Source: Antedon bifida
Lineage: Eukaryota; Echinodermata; Crinoidea; Comatulida; Antedonidae
Direction: 5' to 3'
Length of the DNA: 64,000 nt
NCBI GenBank assembly: GCA_963402885.1
Contig: OY727101.1
Span: 16,902,417 to 16,966,416 of the forward strand
This document shows positions 27,001 through 42,000 of the stretch, in pieces. The notes beneath the pieces were generated by a model. The model had not been told where the DNA came from. It saw nothing but the letters and a program-made list of their open reading frames with translations, and made no database searches. The number at the start of each line of letters is the position of its first letter. Position 1 is the first letter of the stretch. A program made the position numbers and the translations under genes.

Positions 27001-30000
27001 GAATCAAAATTAATTATGTATTGACTTTAATTATAATAAAAATTGCATAAATTTACTCTATTACAATAGTATACTATAATGCACTGTTTTTATAACATTG
27101 TGCTGTAAAGACTTTGTAATTGTACAGTTAACTCTCCCAATACCAAACTCTCTGAAAACCAGAAACTCTCCCAAAACCAGACTTTTCTAGAGGTTCAAAA
27201 TGTCCCATATTCATTTTTACCATTAAAAACACATTTTGAATACCAGACTTTCGGCCAGCCCAAAGGTGTCTGGATTGGATTGGATTTATAGTTACCACTA
27301 ACGCTATATTATTTAATATAAAAAGTTATAGTAAACGATTATATTTGCTACATATTAAACCAATATTGGTTGAATTAGAACAGTCATAACAATATATCGC
27401 ATACAGATATAACAGTGATTCTATTGTTTGGGAAACATGTATTTTTCTATTGTAAAATACCACAGTGCTACAGTATTAATACCTCTGGCTACACTATGAA
27501 ACTAGTTTGACCAAAAAAAATGCTAGTGATATGTCCAAATATGGTACTGATGATCATCATGTCCATATATGGGCACATCACATTTGTTTGTCACATAAAG
27601 TTTGATAGTGTAGACAGAGACTATTGTATTGTATTTGATAATTACTACAGTATTTTTTATTTTTTTTTAGATATTTCTGAAGCATGGTTAGGTGTTCTGT
27701 TACAAGTTATTTCACATTTACCGAAAGATCTTATTCGAAAAGAGGCAAGTGAATACTGTATTTATTATAATATTATTTTATTATATTAAACATAAATTAA
27801 TAATATATATTCATATTCATTTATTTCCCAGAAAACACACAAAATATACAAGCACAAACATCAGATAACCTTTAAAATATCAATAAAACCACACAAAATT
27901 CTGGCGGGTTGTGAAAAAAGGCATAAAATACTGCTGTGAACAGACTCTACAAATAAGCACGAAATGTAAATGTCATAACATTTGTTCAATGAATTTTTAA
28001 TCAATTTGGAATTGAGATTAAAAAAACATGAAACCATTCAGTGAAATCATATTTAAACATGATATTGTAAATGAATACAGTATATAAATTATAAGTATTA
28101 TCATAATAACCTCCAATCTACAACCATAGGAGGCGTATACGACAACGATCGATAAAGTACTCTGTTCTTTACACTATAGCTGAAATTTTATCATTTTTAA
28201 ACTAAAGCTCTGTCTACACTATCAAACTTTATGTGAAAAAAATGTGATGTGCCCATGTATGGATATGGTGATGTCATATCACTACCATATTTGGGCATAT
28301 CACTACCATATTTGGGCACATCACACTTTTTTTCAAACTAGTTTGATAGTGTAGACAGAGCTACTGTGTAAATGAAATTCTTGAAGATTGTCATTGAATA
28401 TTGATAATACAGTTACTGCTGTATTTGATTAAAAAGTTGGAAGTACTAGGGTCATAAATTCTAATTAATGTTGTCCAAGTAGTGTGTTTGAATTGCATGC
28501 CATAATTATTTCAATAAGGTATTATTAACATGAACAAATTGGAAAGATTCAAATTACTGGTATCATAAATTGAAATTAAGTTGGAATAGAAGGAGATAGC
28601 ATGTTGTGATTTGTTCCAATCCCGTCAAATTGATTTTACAAACCTATCAAATCAGGTTAAATTAAAAACACAAGTGCCAGAACGTGTACAGTAACCATGG
28701 CAATGATATTATGAACACTTTCGGTTCAGTAGAGTTGTCTGAATGTAATAACAGTCACTGATTACAAATCATGTGTAATAAAGTGATATAATCAAGTATG
28801 TACAATCGGCAGGTGTTTGTAGTAACGCGACCGTAGTAATGAGTCTCGTGTAGCTAACGACGCTGGTGTACTAACGAGGCTTGCGTGTAGTAACACCCAT
28901 TGTGGTGGAGATAGTCATCTTAACAATGGTTTCATAGCATTGTGTTGTATCTTCTTTATTCATAGCCTATCCAGGAAATGGGTATTCGCCGTTGAGTGAG
29001 CGAATCATATATTTACGCATACATTTAGTTTTTGACCAATCGGTGTTGGTGATACAGCACAGCAATATATATTTATTCCAACAAATTTACTAGCTAGCGG
29101 TTATGGCGTTGCACCTTAGAGCTTATCTTTTTGGAAAGAATTCGGCGCATTATAAATATGAATTGAATTGTAAATTATAAATATTATTTAACTTATTCAC
29201 ATAACAATGTACTATATCATATCATCATGATTACATACTGTACATAATAATATTAATGTGTACAACACATGGCAAACAGATAATAATAAATAAAGAAATA
29301 ATTTTTTTACAAAATTACTGTGTGCCTACTATTCTACATTAATATAATTTAAATACTTTTTTTTTTACACTACAGTTACAATTTTATAAAAGCTCTATTA
29401 TAATTTTTAAGAAGTGAAAGTTTAAAGGGGGATTCTGGGTTTAAAATTGCTTTTAAATATCGTTTATTTATTAAATAAAAAATATTATAACAATATAGAC
29501 ATGTCAGAATGAAGAAGTAATAACGAGAAATTAAAAAAATTAAATTTTATATACATTTTAGGGTAAATTCATGGAAAGTCTGTTTTTCAGCAGCTTAGGG
29601 AAGCTCATTAATATTCATGAGATATTCACAAAATCACGTCATCAGTGGATTCCAAACTCGCGACGTCAAGCTTGTACGTTGTGTTTGTCAACTTGCATCT
29701 CTATGTCTAGCTCTCTCCCCTGTCAAACGACGACCACCCGATCATTGTGAAATACATTTTTTGTGGATTTTCTAAGCTAGGCCTAAAGTGTAATAATAAC
29801 AGTAGTAGCATATATTTATTTGACATTTAATGAAATACAACATTTACTAGTACTAGTAGTACAGATTTACTGAGTCATAAATTATACTATTTTTATACCT
29901 CGAATAGTACAGATCGTATATCGGCTTCACGTACTAGGCTAGGCCTAGCCTAAATCATTTTATTCATGGGTGAGAGCCATTTCTGACTAGGGATTCCATG

Positions 30001-33000
30001 CCACGATGGCTACGTTAAAACATTAGGGCAATCATGGGCCTAGCTAGCATACTACTAAACGATTGGCCCATAAATAACAAAACTCAGTGGATTCCACACC
30101 CATCCTATCAACCAAACTCCTAAACAATCTAAGCCTAAAACGTTCTACAAAATCGGCTGTAAATATTGAGGCAAAACGAGGTCCGATCGCCTTCCGCACG
30201 TATGGTGTCCCGATCGTCTAATAAGTAGGCCAAAAAAGCGGATACTGCATCAAGCAAGTAGACCAGGTAGTAGGAAGGAGACCTAGCCGATCCGGCCCAG
30301 TTAAAAATTGAGCTAGCTAGTGTAGTAGACCCTATGCGAATTGATACTACCAGGCCTTTTACTATAGGCTACACTTTTTAAAATTAGCAATACTTATTCT
30401 TATGTTTACAAATATTCCAACTCTCTCATTCGAGCTATATTATCTATACCATTCCGGTAGGTCGAGTCGACCTTCAATCAAATACTGTACATCGTTCATG
30501 TTGTGATTATAGACGGGGTATACTCGACCCGACCAGTTTGGTATTGTATATTGTATCTGCTTATCACGTGACGATGCCAGGCATGGGCAGAGAGTGAGCA
30601 CGTGTATCGTCATCTCGCTCTCCTCGCTCAGGAATGTATACGTTACGCTTCATTGATTTTGAAAGCTTTCCCTAAGTCAGTGCGAAAATCGGCAAACGTA
30701 AAGTGCAAACATATCTAATTTTTCACTGTTTTGATGGATTTTCATAAAAAATTGACTTTATAAATGGGAAGACCGACTAAAATTACATCAGATAAGTATA
30801 ATTTTACAAAAGTAATTGATATGGTTAATGATAACGAGTCGTCGGAAGATTGACCATTTCACGAATTTCCTATTCTGTAACCACAGTGTGATTTTGCCGT
30901 AGCTGCACTTGTAATCTGGCCTCATTTCACAGCCTTCGTTCTGCTTCACTGGGCGCTTATATAAATTGAAACTTTTACCGTTCAAGAGACAAACAAATAT
31001 ATTTTACATTTTTTGCTATTCATTTTAAACCCGGAACCCCCCTTTAACTTTTAATATCGGTTGATCTACTGTACTATAGTAACCCTATATTATGCTCACA
31101 AAGTGATAAATAAATACATTAAATTTTCATGTCATTAAAAAACAATTATATTTAAGTATTTAGGATACAATATTGTGTTTATGATTTTTGTATGTATTTT
31201 AACTAAACTATTTTGTTTTTCTAATTGTTTCTGGTAGATTTTAACGGTAGCTATTTCTAAAGGTAGGCTGACGCAATTAATGCAATCACGTCTTGCGAGC
31301 TGTCTCATCCTGGGAAAAATAGCAACACGCTTTGACTCGTTCATGTAAGCATTCACTTTGTGTTATTTGAGTGCTTGCTTTATTTTTACCAAAAGAGGCT
31401 TATTTTAAAACGATCGTTAAATAAGTGGGATTATTTTTTTTTTATCAATGTTTTTGCATTTTTTATATTTTGTTTATGTCTTTAGGCACATAATCACTGT
31501 CCTATCAGATAGGTGGTAATCCCCCTAAAACAGGCTTTTTTGTGAATCAGTTAACCGGGGTAACCCCCTATTCGTTTCGAAAGAGAACTTAACTGGGTTC
31601 TTTAAAATGCGCACAGTTATAACAGTGTACACTGGACCTACGGTTTATAGTACTTATCTGAGAAGACTTGATCCACCACCAGAACTAGGAGCGAGTCGGC
31701 CTCAAACCCATGCCAATATTGTTGGCTCTGTATCTATGGTAAACAGCGCCCCTGCCTTAACTACTCGGCCATTAAAGTCATTTACTAGATACTTTCAATA
31801 AAAAATTTAATGACAAAAAACGATTGACATTTCATTGACCTATTCTCAAGATCAAGTATTTAAATCAAAATGTCAAATTATAATATAGAAATTATAAACC
31901 CGAAGCTATCTGTTAATTATCGCTTCAAATATTATATTTGTTATTTTATTTTTTAGGATCAGGAAAGATCTTTTACCTCTCGTAACCTCATTATGCCAAG
32001 ACATCGAGTATGAAGTGAGGGCGTGCATGTGTCGGCAATTGGATGCCGTGGCAAGAGGATTAGGGTAAGTTTAAACCAATCAGAGGGGTTTATAGAGGAT
32101 TATGGATGCATTTTATGACGATATTTTGCTAAAGGCTCGGCTTGTACTTTAGAAGGTTAAAAGTTAAGTGCATCTGCTGTAGGGATTGTGCGATCTATCA
32201 TAATTTGTCAAAGAATGTGATTCATTTCAAACATCACAATTTATAGGATTTCTTTTTTTTTAATGACGTCAATAAATTCATTCAGATTAAGTGACGTTTT
32301 TTTTAGTACTGATTGGTCGAAAGTTCAAACTATTTTTTTTTTGTGGGGTTAGAAGGAATAATTCCAAAGGAATTGTACAGTAGAACCTCTTTATGTCATA
32401 GGAGAGGGGAGGTCTTCTGAATAAAAAGTGGCCTCTCATTTTATGGAGAAATGTCCTATGAATAGGAGGGGTCTAAAAGAAGGGGTTCTAATGTACAGCA
32501 GCTGAAATTTATATTTAATTACATTGTCCTTGTAGACTGGAACCAACAAAAAGTGCAATTCTACCGGAGCTAGTTGAACTTAGCAATGATGAGGAGAGCT
32601 GTGTACGATTAGCAGCACTGGAAACTATAGTCAACCTACTAAGTCTGCTGGATGATGGTAAGTTTCTGAATCACAATTTAATTACTGCAGTAAAATGTAT
32701 TTACTGCAGTAAAATGTATTTACTGCAGTAAAATGTAATTACTGTAGTAAAATCTAATTACTGCAGTAAAATGTAATTATACTATACTATATAGATTTAT
32801 AAAGCGTTAGTAAATGTAATTACTACAGTAACCTTAAATTACTGCAGTAAAATGTAATTACTGCTGTAATCTTAAATTACATTATTACTATTTTGCTTTT
32901 AAATAATTTTTAAAACTTTATGCACATTACGCAAGAAAGTAAACAGTGGCAGTGTATACAAAAACAGATACAGACAGAAGTTACAACAAATACACTAAAA

Positions 33001-36000
33001 TATATTTGCGAACCTTTGACTTTGACCTATATCCCGATTATAGTGGGTAATAACATGTAACATGTGACCCCATTTTATTTGATCTTGTAATCATTGTGCA
33101 ATTTAAAGAATATTATTTATAGTTTAACAGCATTGTGTGTACAGTTTACCATTATCTGTGTAAATGGCGTGCCTTCAATTCAACACAGTTTTGTTAGTGA
33201 CATTTTCCGCCTGAAAAAATTGTTTACTAATACCGTAGTTCCTCGGGTATAATCCCACCTCGGGTATAATCCCACCCCCGACTTTACGATTACCTTCGCA
33301 CGCAAGCATATCCCCGGGCAAAGTCCCAGTGTTAATTTAACATTAGGCCAGAGGTGGGCCTAGGCCTACTGTAGCTAGCTAGGCCGACGTCAATTTCTCA
33401 CCAAAAAAATAGAGTAATTTCTCTGAATTTGGCTGACTTAAAACTCATCGAACATTGTTAAGTTGAATACAACCTAAGGCTAGCATACCCCGATCGTCAC
33501 GTTCTGTACATCCTTTCGCCGTCGTGTACATTCTTTCTTGTTGTTTACACTACTGTGCATGCTTGATTACCGAAAAAAAACCCAAAAAAACACCGCCCTC
33601 TATACCGACCGGCTTGTGCAGTAGAGTTTGTGTCACATGCAGCAACATGCGATTTACACAGAGAGCTCGAGCGTGTGGGTGAACATGAAGAACTCGTATG
33701 ATCGAGTTCATGTCGATTTAGGAAGCTAGGCCTAGATCACATTTTAGGGTATTTTTTAAGTAGAAATCTCGGGGAAAATCTATACGGTAGGCATAGCACA
33801 GGTAAGACCAATTAGGCCGCCTAGGCCTAGATGGCCTGGCCGTCTAATTGCTAGGCCTACATCGGAATATAGCTTTTAGATAGCCTAAATCGTAGCTAGA
33901 AGAAATATCGTCATTTTCAGTTCATGCAGCGGGAAATCCCCGGGTATAGTCCCACCTCCCAAATTCGGGCAAATTTCACGTACAAGGGGGGTGGGATTAT
34001 ACCCGGGGAACTACGGTAATAATATTCCTTCTTATAGCAGTTATTTGACAATGCTTCTATGCGCTTCACATTATTACCCCAGTCACGTATGGAAACATAC
34101 TCCCATAATGCAGCTAGTAATCGGCACAAAGTTGTGTCTTGATCAAATCAAGTACCCATTTATACACCTGGGTGGAGTATCCCCAATGTTGAGTATGTTT
34201 TCCTTTATGCCATGTTGTAGGCGTACTGTACTATCAAGTGCTTCATTATAATATGATAAAGCCCCATTCCCTACGTTTTTTTAAATTACGGTCACAAAGT
34301 TAATACATTTATTGTAAAAATACATGGTCCTATTGTGATAACTTTTTTCATCTTTAAATGGTTTAAAATGTGAAAAATAAGTTGATTCTAATAATTTAAG
34401 CGTTTCGCTCTAAATATTAGTAATATAATTTACAAAACGTCACCAAATTTATGGAATAAGGGATTAATTTTGAAGGCAAAGAGAGAAATTGTATGAAAAA
34501 GATCTAATCTGTATTGACGATGTGGATTTATTGTGTCTAAAACAGACACAAAAGCATTTTTTCCAAGAAAATTTAACCTACGTTACAAAGAGTGATGTCT
34601 GTTTGTATTGAATATGCGTTGCAGTTCAAATAATGTCACATATTAAATCAATTGTAAGCAACAACAGTACTACATACAGTACATGCATATTTATAGTTAA
34701 TACATATTTTCTTTGTATTTTGGGAGCTTGTTCACTTGTACTGTGCTGCACAATTTCCATTAAAATATGATCAAATAACAAATAATTGATATAAAATTTT
34801 AAAATGTATATAATAACGGCCAAGAAATACAGTCCACACATTCCCAGTATCGGACAATTTCTTGTTTCCTAGAATGTTTGTATTCCGAATTTACTGATTG
34901 TAAAGAATTTAGCCTTTTATAAGAAAAAGTCTGGTTTTTGCTGTAATTTCTAATATCATTATCATTGTATTACATTATAATCTCTATGTTTTTCAGTGTA
35001 GTTAATAATGTGTGAGTATTAACAGTATTGTATGTATATTTTTGTGTGTGTGTGAAAATAGCATATCTGAGTACATTGGAATGTCTCCTGAGTTTATGTT
35101 GTAGGCATGATTTGGGAATTACGAAAGGTGACATAGTTAATGATGTGTGGCGTAAATCATGCTTGTGTTAAAACAGCAAAAAGTAATAAAACATAAAGGT
35201 CAGATTGCTGGGTGTTTAAATTATTATTCCATTTGATCTTTGCCAATTCGTTAGTATACTTACATAAAATTTAAAAATATGTTTTAATTTTTATTCATAC
35301 AGTAGGTGTAATTTTTGTATTATCGTACAGTATTATGAGAGTATGAACTTTAGCACAATAGGGTCTGGATATGAAATTTGGAAATTCGTGGTGGGATTAT
35401 ACTTGGATTTATTGCATAAAACAATGTATTTATTCAAAGTCTTATTCTCTCTGAATTCAGCTTAAATTAGAGGGTGGGATTATATTCAAACATTAGATTA
35501 CTTTAATAATAAAAAATCAAATTCACAATTGTGCACTTATCAATTGTATGACCCACTATACAACCCCCGAGAGAGGTGCGTCATTTGCCGATGTGCATCA
35601 TACTGTATGAATAGTGTGACGCACCTCTGGGTAAAAAAATTTACTTACCTTTAGGTGACCATGACGCACCTATTTTGACGCCTTGGGACCAAGGTTTTCT
35701 AATATGGTGTGTGGTAAAGTGACGGACATTGACACACCATTGTTCATTGATGTGACATACCAATTTAGTTTTTTGACACACCGCTGCATCAATAATTATT
35801 TGTAAATGATGCATCCATGACGCACGTCTCCCCGGGGGTCGTATAGTGTGCCATACAATTGTGCATATTTTTTTAAACTTTAATACTGTAAATGTACTTT
35901 TTATAGCCTATGTATTGTACAATAATTTAATCAATTATGTTGATTTAAATATTATAAGCCTCCATTCAATTGTATTTTTTGTAGACTTGTTTAGGTTATT

Positions 36001-39000
36001 CACTTCAACTAGAGATCCTACTGTAGGCCTTGTATCTTCTATAATATAACCCATTAAAATTGTTGCAAATTTCATTCAACAAAAATTAATTCATTTTACA
36101 AATCCCAAAAGTACAATTTCATATAATTCTCAAGATAAATTGTTGTTTCAAAGTGAAAAATTGTATATATTTTTTTTTATTTCCTGAAACATATTTCTTA
36201 AGAATGTTTCAAATGTCTAGGGGCATGTTTTGTCCCTTTTCTATGACTCAATATTGAAGAATTCTAAATTCTTTTTTTGTTAAATTTGAGTCTTGTTTCA
36301 CTCTCTCATAATTCATCCATAAATTCTTAGATTCCCCTAATAATTTGTCAATACAACAAGAACAAATCAATCCCTGAAGATATTTTTTTTACAAAAAAAA
36401 TATTAACCTGTATAAAGCTCTGTCTACAGTATTAAACTTTATGTGACCAAAAAATGCCCGATGATGATGTCATATCAATACCATATTTGAGTATATCACT
36501 ACCATATTTGGGCACATCACACTTTTTTTTGATAGTTTAGACAGAGCTTTATAAGACAAAGTTGTGTACATATGTGGTCATTGTACTAAAGATCAACAAT
36601 GTAATTGGTTTACCTATAAGTATAATGTACTGAAAATAAATCAGTTTCATATAAAGGGAATTTAAATTGTATTTATATTTTACAGGGTAGTTTAAACCTT
36701 TGATATATTTTTGAATGTAATTTTTTATAATTTTAGCAAAATAATCATTAACTGCAATATATACAAAGTTTGGTATGTACAGGTACCCCACATTATGGTC
36801 TCGTACTAAAGCAGACAAAAATGAGTTGGTTCGATATTATTAGTGGATCAATACCATATTAAAAGTGAAACACAATTTAGAGGTTGCAATTATTATATAT
36901 TTCCAGAGTAGTTTAAACCTCTGATTGAACAATTTTTACAGTCTTTTAGCCCTGCAATTTGCATAAAAAAAAAAAATATCTATTGTTCTAATACATATAA
37001 AAATAGGACAGCCAAAACACAATGTGAAACTACTGTACGTTTAATATACTAATTCTTTTAATTTGCATTACTTCCATTTTAAATTGTAGTACAGTAGGCT
37101 TTATATTGAAAATTGCTATCTACTGAGTTCCCATATATATACAATTGTGGGATTACCTATTCAAAAAGAACACCTTTTGACCTATTGGTGTTAAATACAA
37201 CAGTTATATTTATCTGGTCTGATAGTACCATTTGGTATTTCACAATAGTATAAAAGAGTATAATAGCTAGCTGTGTGTTTTGGAAATTGAACAGGACCTG
37301 CTAAGTAAAAAGTATTTTTATTGAGTACTGTCTAAATACAATATTGAAAGAAGGTGTTTATATAGCGTTGGGATGGGGTTGCGCCATGCTTTAACAGTTT
37401 TATTGTGAACTTATACTTAGACAATACAAACCTACTGACAAGGTAAAGCAGGGTTATCAGGTATTGTTACCCCTTGCAGGAGTTTATTTGAGGTTGTGAG
37501 TAAAAATAGGAATTGTGGGAAGATAAAGTACAAGAAGTGTAACTGGCCCCAGTTGGTTCTAACGCCAAATTATATTTATGAAACTCCTTCTTTGCCCCAG
37601 TGTCTATATCATATAAAAATATTATTTTCACTAAATTCTTTTACCAACAATAATTGTTTTCCTCATTGTTATTACTCTAACACCAGATTCTATATATGAA
37701 TCTCCTTCATTGCCCCAGTGTCTTATCAAATCAAAGATATTCTTGTATTCGCTAAATTGTTATACCAGCAATAATTGTTTTGTTCTTCTTATTTACTTAA
37801 ACACCAAATTCTAAATATGAATCTCCTTCTTTGCCCCAGTGTCTATATCATAACAAAATATTCTTATTTTTGCTAAATTCTTTACCAATAATAATTGTTT
37901 TGCTCTTGTTAAACTTTCTCTTTACAAACCTGGGTCGACAACACACAGGATTTGAGAATGATTTTGTTTGTCAAATCCAACATACTGTACAAACACATAA
38001 GGCTTTAAAGTCTCAAAAAGACATGACTTACAGAATTTTTTACTGTGGACTCTTGACATTTTAAAAGAGCATCTTATAAACAAAGCTGTTTGGTGTTTTT
38101 ATGAGGAATATGTTAAAACTTACAGTATGCAATTTAATATTCTTTCTAATCTTTTTCTTGCTCAACAAGGCATTGCAAAGAATTCATTTTTTACACAAGG
38201 TATCTTTATACTAGATAAATAGCTTTGAATTTTTGCATGGCCCCTTTTTTTTGCCTTTTTTACGAAAGTTTCTTCGTAAATTAATTGTGTATTTTATTAT
38301 TTCAATTTTTTTATTTTAATTGGCATTGCACACTATTTTTATCTGTATTAAACTATATTTTTATATAATTTATTTTATTATTAAGTACAGTACCTTCCTA
38401 TGTACGATTTTATGTGTAGAAGTTTGCTTGCCATATGTCCCTCTAAATGTTAAGCAGTTTTTAGTATGGCCTACAAGAACTGTTGTAACTACAGCTATTG
38501 GTCAATACTTTTATTAGTGTGTGTGTATTATTTCAATGTTTTTATTTTAAAAGTGCACTTTGTGTATTTTTGTTATGGTTATTAATTACAGACGTTTTAA
38601 CAATGTAGTACCCTACATACTGTACATTATTCTCTGAAGAGGAAGAATTAAGTACAATACTGTATAACAAAATTCATTTCCACATTTCCCCTCTAACTGA
38701 GACCTGTTTAACTATATATCAGTCAATACTAGAGTTATATTGTATTGACAGACATCCTAAACACCTATTAATACACCTGTAGACAGTTATATTGGGTCAG
38801 ATAATCTTTGTATGCACACATCGATTGTATGTCTTTATAGTGTTCAATTCTAATTGTATTCATTTTGCTGGTGTGTCATTACATGCTATTGTTAGCTATG
38901 TCTAATGAGCTTCTTTCAGTGGGCAGAGACAATAGACTTTTCAATTTAAGACCTACAGTACAACCTATTTGTTATTGGTCACAGCCTGGATATACAGTAG

Positions 39001-42000
39001 AATCCACCAAAACTATGTCAAATAATCATTATTTGATGCCCAAAATAACTATGTCAAATAACTAGGTCATCTATGTCATCGAAAGCTCTTTTCAGTAATG
39101 TCTTGCTAAGAACTGCAAATAATTTTCAAAACCATAAACATTTGTGCCTCCTTTAAAATGCATTCTGTGTAATATAAACAGACAATCTCCCCAGAGCCTA
39201 CCAGTTAGGGAAAGTTGACCTTATTCAATTATCTATCAATTGATCTTTATAAAAAAAAAATTCTGAAGGGATTTTATTTTTGCTATTAATGATGTATTGT
39301 CTCCCAAAAACATGAAAAATGAAGATTACTTAGATCAGACTTTGAATAGACTATTCTGTAGTTTTAATAAAGTTCCCTTCCGTAAAAAATGTTTTTTCAT
39401 ATAAAATGACAAAATAAATGGTAAAATTCAATCAAAAACCCATTAGCCGGCAGCCAATTTTTTGCTTTCAATTACAGTTTTTTCAGGTAAATACATTTTT
39501 TCGTTTCAATTATTTTTCAAAGTGTATAGCTATTATGCGACATTAAAATGGCATATTCAACAACAAAAATTTTAAATAACTATTTTTCAGGGGGACAATA
39601 CATCTTTAATGCTTATCTTAAATGGCATGAAACATCACCAGTTTGTTTTATTATGACTTTATATGAACACTTTGCTCTTATGGCCTAAATCTTCAATGAT
39701 GAAATTCAGATAGCATTTATTGCAATCGTCATTTTACTGATTTTGTTACAATTTTCTTTCCATGTTACGTAAAGTATGCACTGCATGTTTAAATTTACAC
39801 TAAAGCTCTGTCTACACTATCAAGCTTTATGTGACAAAAAATGTGATGTGCCCATATATGGACATGATGGTGTAATATCACTACCATATTTAGGTATATC
39901 ACTACCATATTTGGGCACATCATTTTTTGTCAAACTAGTTTGATGGTGTGGACAGAGCTTTTATCCGTGGTATTCCCTTGTTTTCCATTTCTTTTTCTTC
40001 CATTTCAATCATTGATGGTTTCGTAAATATATTTTGCCCTTTATGTATTATTTATTGCAGAAACATGTACGCAGACGATTATCCCACTAATTTGTAAATT
40101 TTGTGAGACTGCCATGATACAAGAGGATGCCACGCTACCAACCGTTGCGAGACAATTTGGAAAGTTATCTCACGGTTTATCAGGTATAGAAACCTGTTGC
40201 AATAGAGTTCTGTTAATCCAGTTAATTACCCTGTTTTAATGAACATTTTTGTAATGTTAACACACATAAATGATGTTATTGTTATTGCCTATTTTAAACC
40301 AATAGATACACTGATTATGTTTAAATAACAGTATAAGCTCCAAATAACAAGAGGGAAGCCATGATTCGACATTTCGATCTTCATTTGATCAGTATCAGGA
40401 ATTATTACCTATATGTTTAGTTTTTATATTGCTTATAAATATTATCTGTTATATGATATGTAATAGATTATCTCTTCAAGGTGTAATCATAACCATAAAA
40501 TATGAAGAATTTTTGTGTATGAATGATGTTATAATTTGTTGTTTCTAATGTGTGTGTGTCTATTTTTTTTTTTTTTTAGTTAATCTAAATGAAGAACAGA
40601 AAGCATGGATGATGAGTTTCTATTGCAAGCTATGTTTACTTGGTCTTAATAATAAAAATAAAGATAATGGAATACAGGTAGGCAAATTAACTATCTTCTC
40701 TCCCATATCATTTATATTAAAAATACATATTATACATACGCTAAGAACAACAATGAACACCAAATAACGTTAGTCTAGGTTTGATATTGATAAACAGACA
40801 TTTTGGCACACATGTCATGTCATACCTACACTTCAGCTGGAATAGTAAGTTTTACTATTTCCAGCTCAGGTGTAGGTATGACTTATTTTTCAATCTATTA
40901 TGGATAGCTATACGAATATTTCAAATTTTCGTAACAAGTTTCACCTTTAAGAGTAGCTGAATAAATACCCATATTCTTTACCCTATATTACAAGATACAA
41001 GATAACTTTAACTGGTAGTATTTAAACTGTTTTGTTCCAGCAAAACTTGTTTTTTGAGAAATAACAACTTTTCAACATTTATAAGACTTCTTTTGTTCAC
41101 TCTTCATTAATTTTTATTTCATTATTATGAAGGAAAAAGACCCACCAGTATTAACAAAGGTGAAACAATCTTTATAAGTTTTATGTGTGGTTAGGTTTTG
41201 GAACTTTTTGTTTGGGCATTGATAAATCTGTGGCACATGGCGGATCCAGAGTTATATTCTGAAGGATGTCCATGGATATAGTTTTTTTACGTGTTTATGA
41301 CAAGGCCTTCTCTGAATCCGCCACTGATATCATCGTTAACATTATTAAAGATTGATGTTTTTTAATAACTAAAGCTCTGTCTACCCTATCAAACTTGATG
41401 TGACAAAATATGTGACCATATATGGAAATGTTCCATACCATTACCATATTTGGGCATATCACACATTTTTGGTCAAACTAGTTTGATAGTGTAGACAGAG
41501 CTTTATAATATGTGTATAATTTTAACCTGATTGAAGTGTGTATCAAGTATAATACATATTTTGTTTCAGCAATTGTATTAAATGTCATACTAATTTGTTA
41601 ATGTGTCATTTTAATAATTCACTTATTATAAGATTTGTATCACTGTTTTGTGCTTAATTTAAAATATTATTAATTTGCTTTTTTTTATATAAGAATAATT
41701 ATTCAACAATATCATCATAATTGTTAACCTACTTAAACTTTGCACCAGATGTGTTACTATGCGTAATTGTTTCCAATAAATTTACAATTAATTCTTGGGT
41801 TAGGACTCGAACCCACAACTTCCAGATCAGTGGCCTGGTGTTCATACAAATCAAGATTGCGCTGATGATATCATAAGTACATTCATCATCATCATTATAT
41901 TATCATCAATATCATCTCCAATAATCAGATATGGAAGTTATTAAACCATGTATAGTATTACTATGTTGTCATTTTCGTTTTCCGCTCCATCTTCCTGGAA

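Larger units (their letters stand above)
27745..31237. other. PPP4R4 intron 5 (3.5 kb, GC-AG)
   Basis: Contains MITE copy 10, a short CpG-rich repeat at 28818-28900 and the 1.6 kb TTAA element. The remainder is AT-rich and unremarkable. Confidence 0.7.
32658..40060. other. PPP4R4 intron 8 (7.4 kb)
   Basis: The longest intron. It contains a 19 bp tandem repeat, two inverted-repeat elements (33233, 35541), MITE copies 11 and 12, a ~120 bp tandem triplication and a copy of the ~300 bp family. 36552-37550 and 37916-39285 show nothing further. Confidence 0.7.

Noticed and set aside
30788-30985. 65-codon - strand frame in the TTAA element, considered as a transposase remnant
   Set aside because: No DDE motif or recognisable domain, and too short to support the call.
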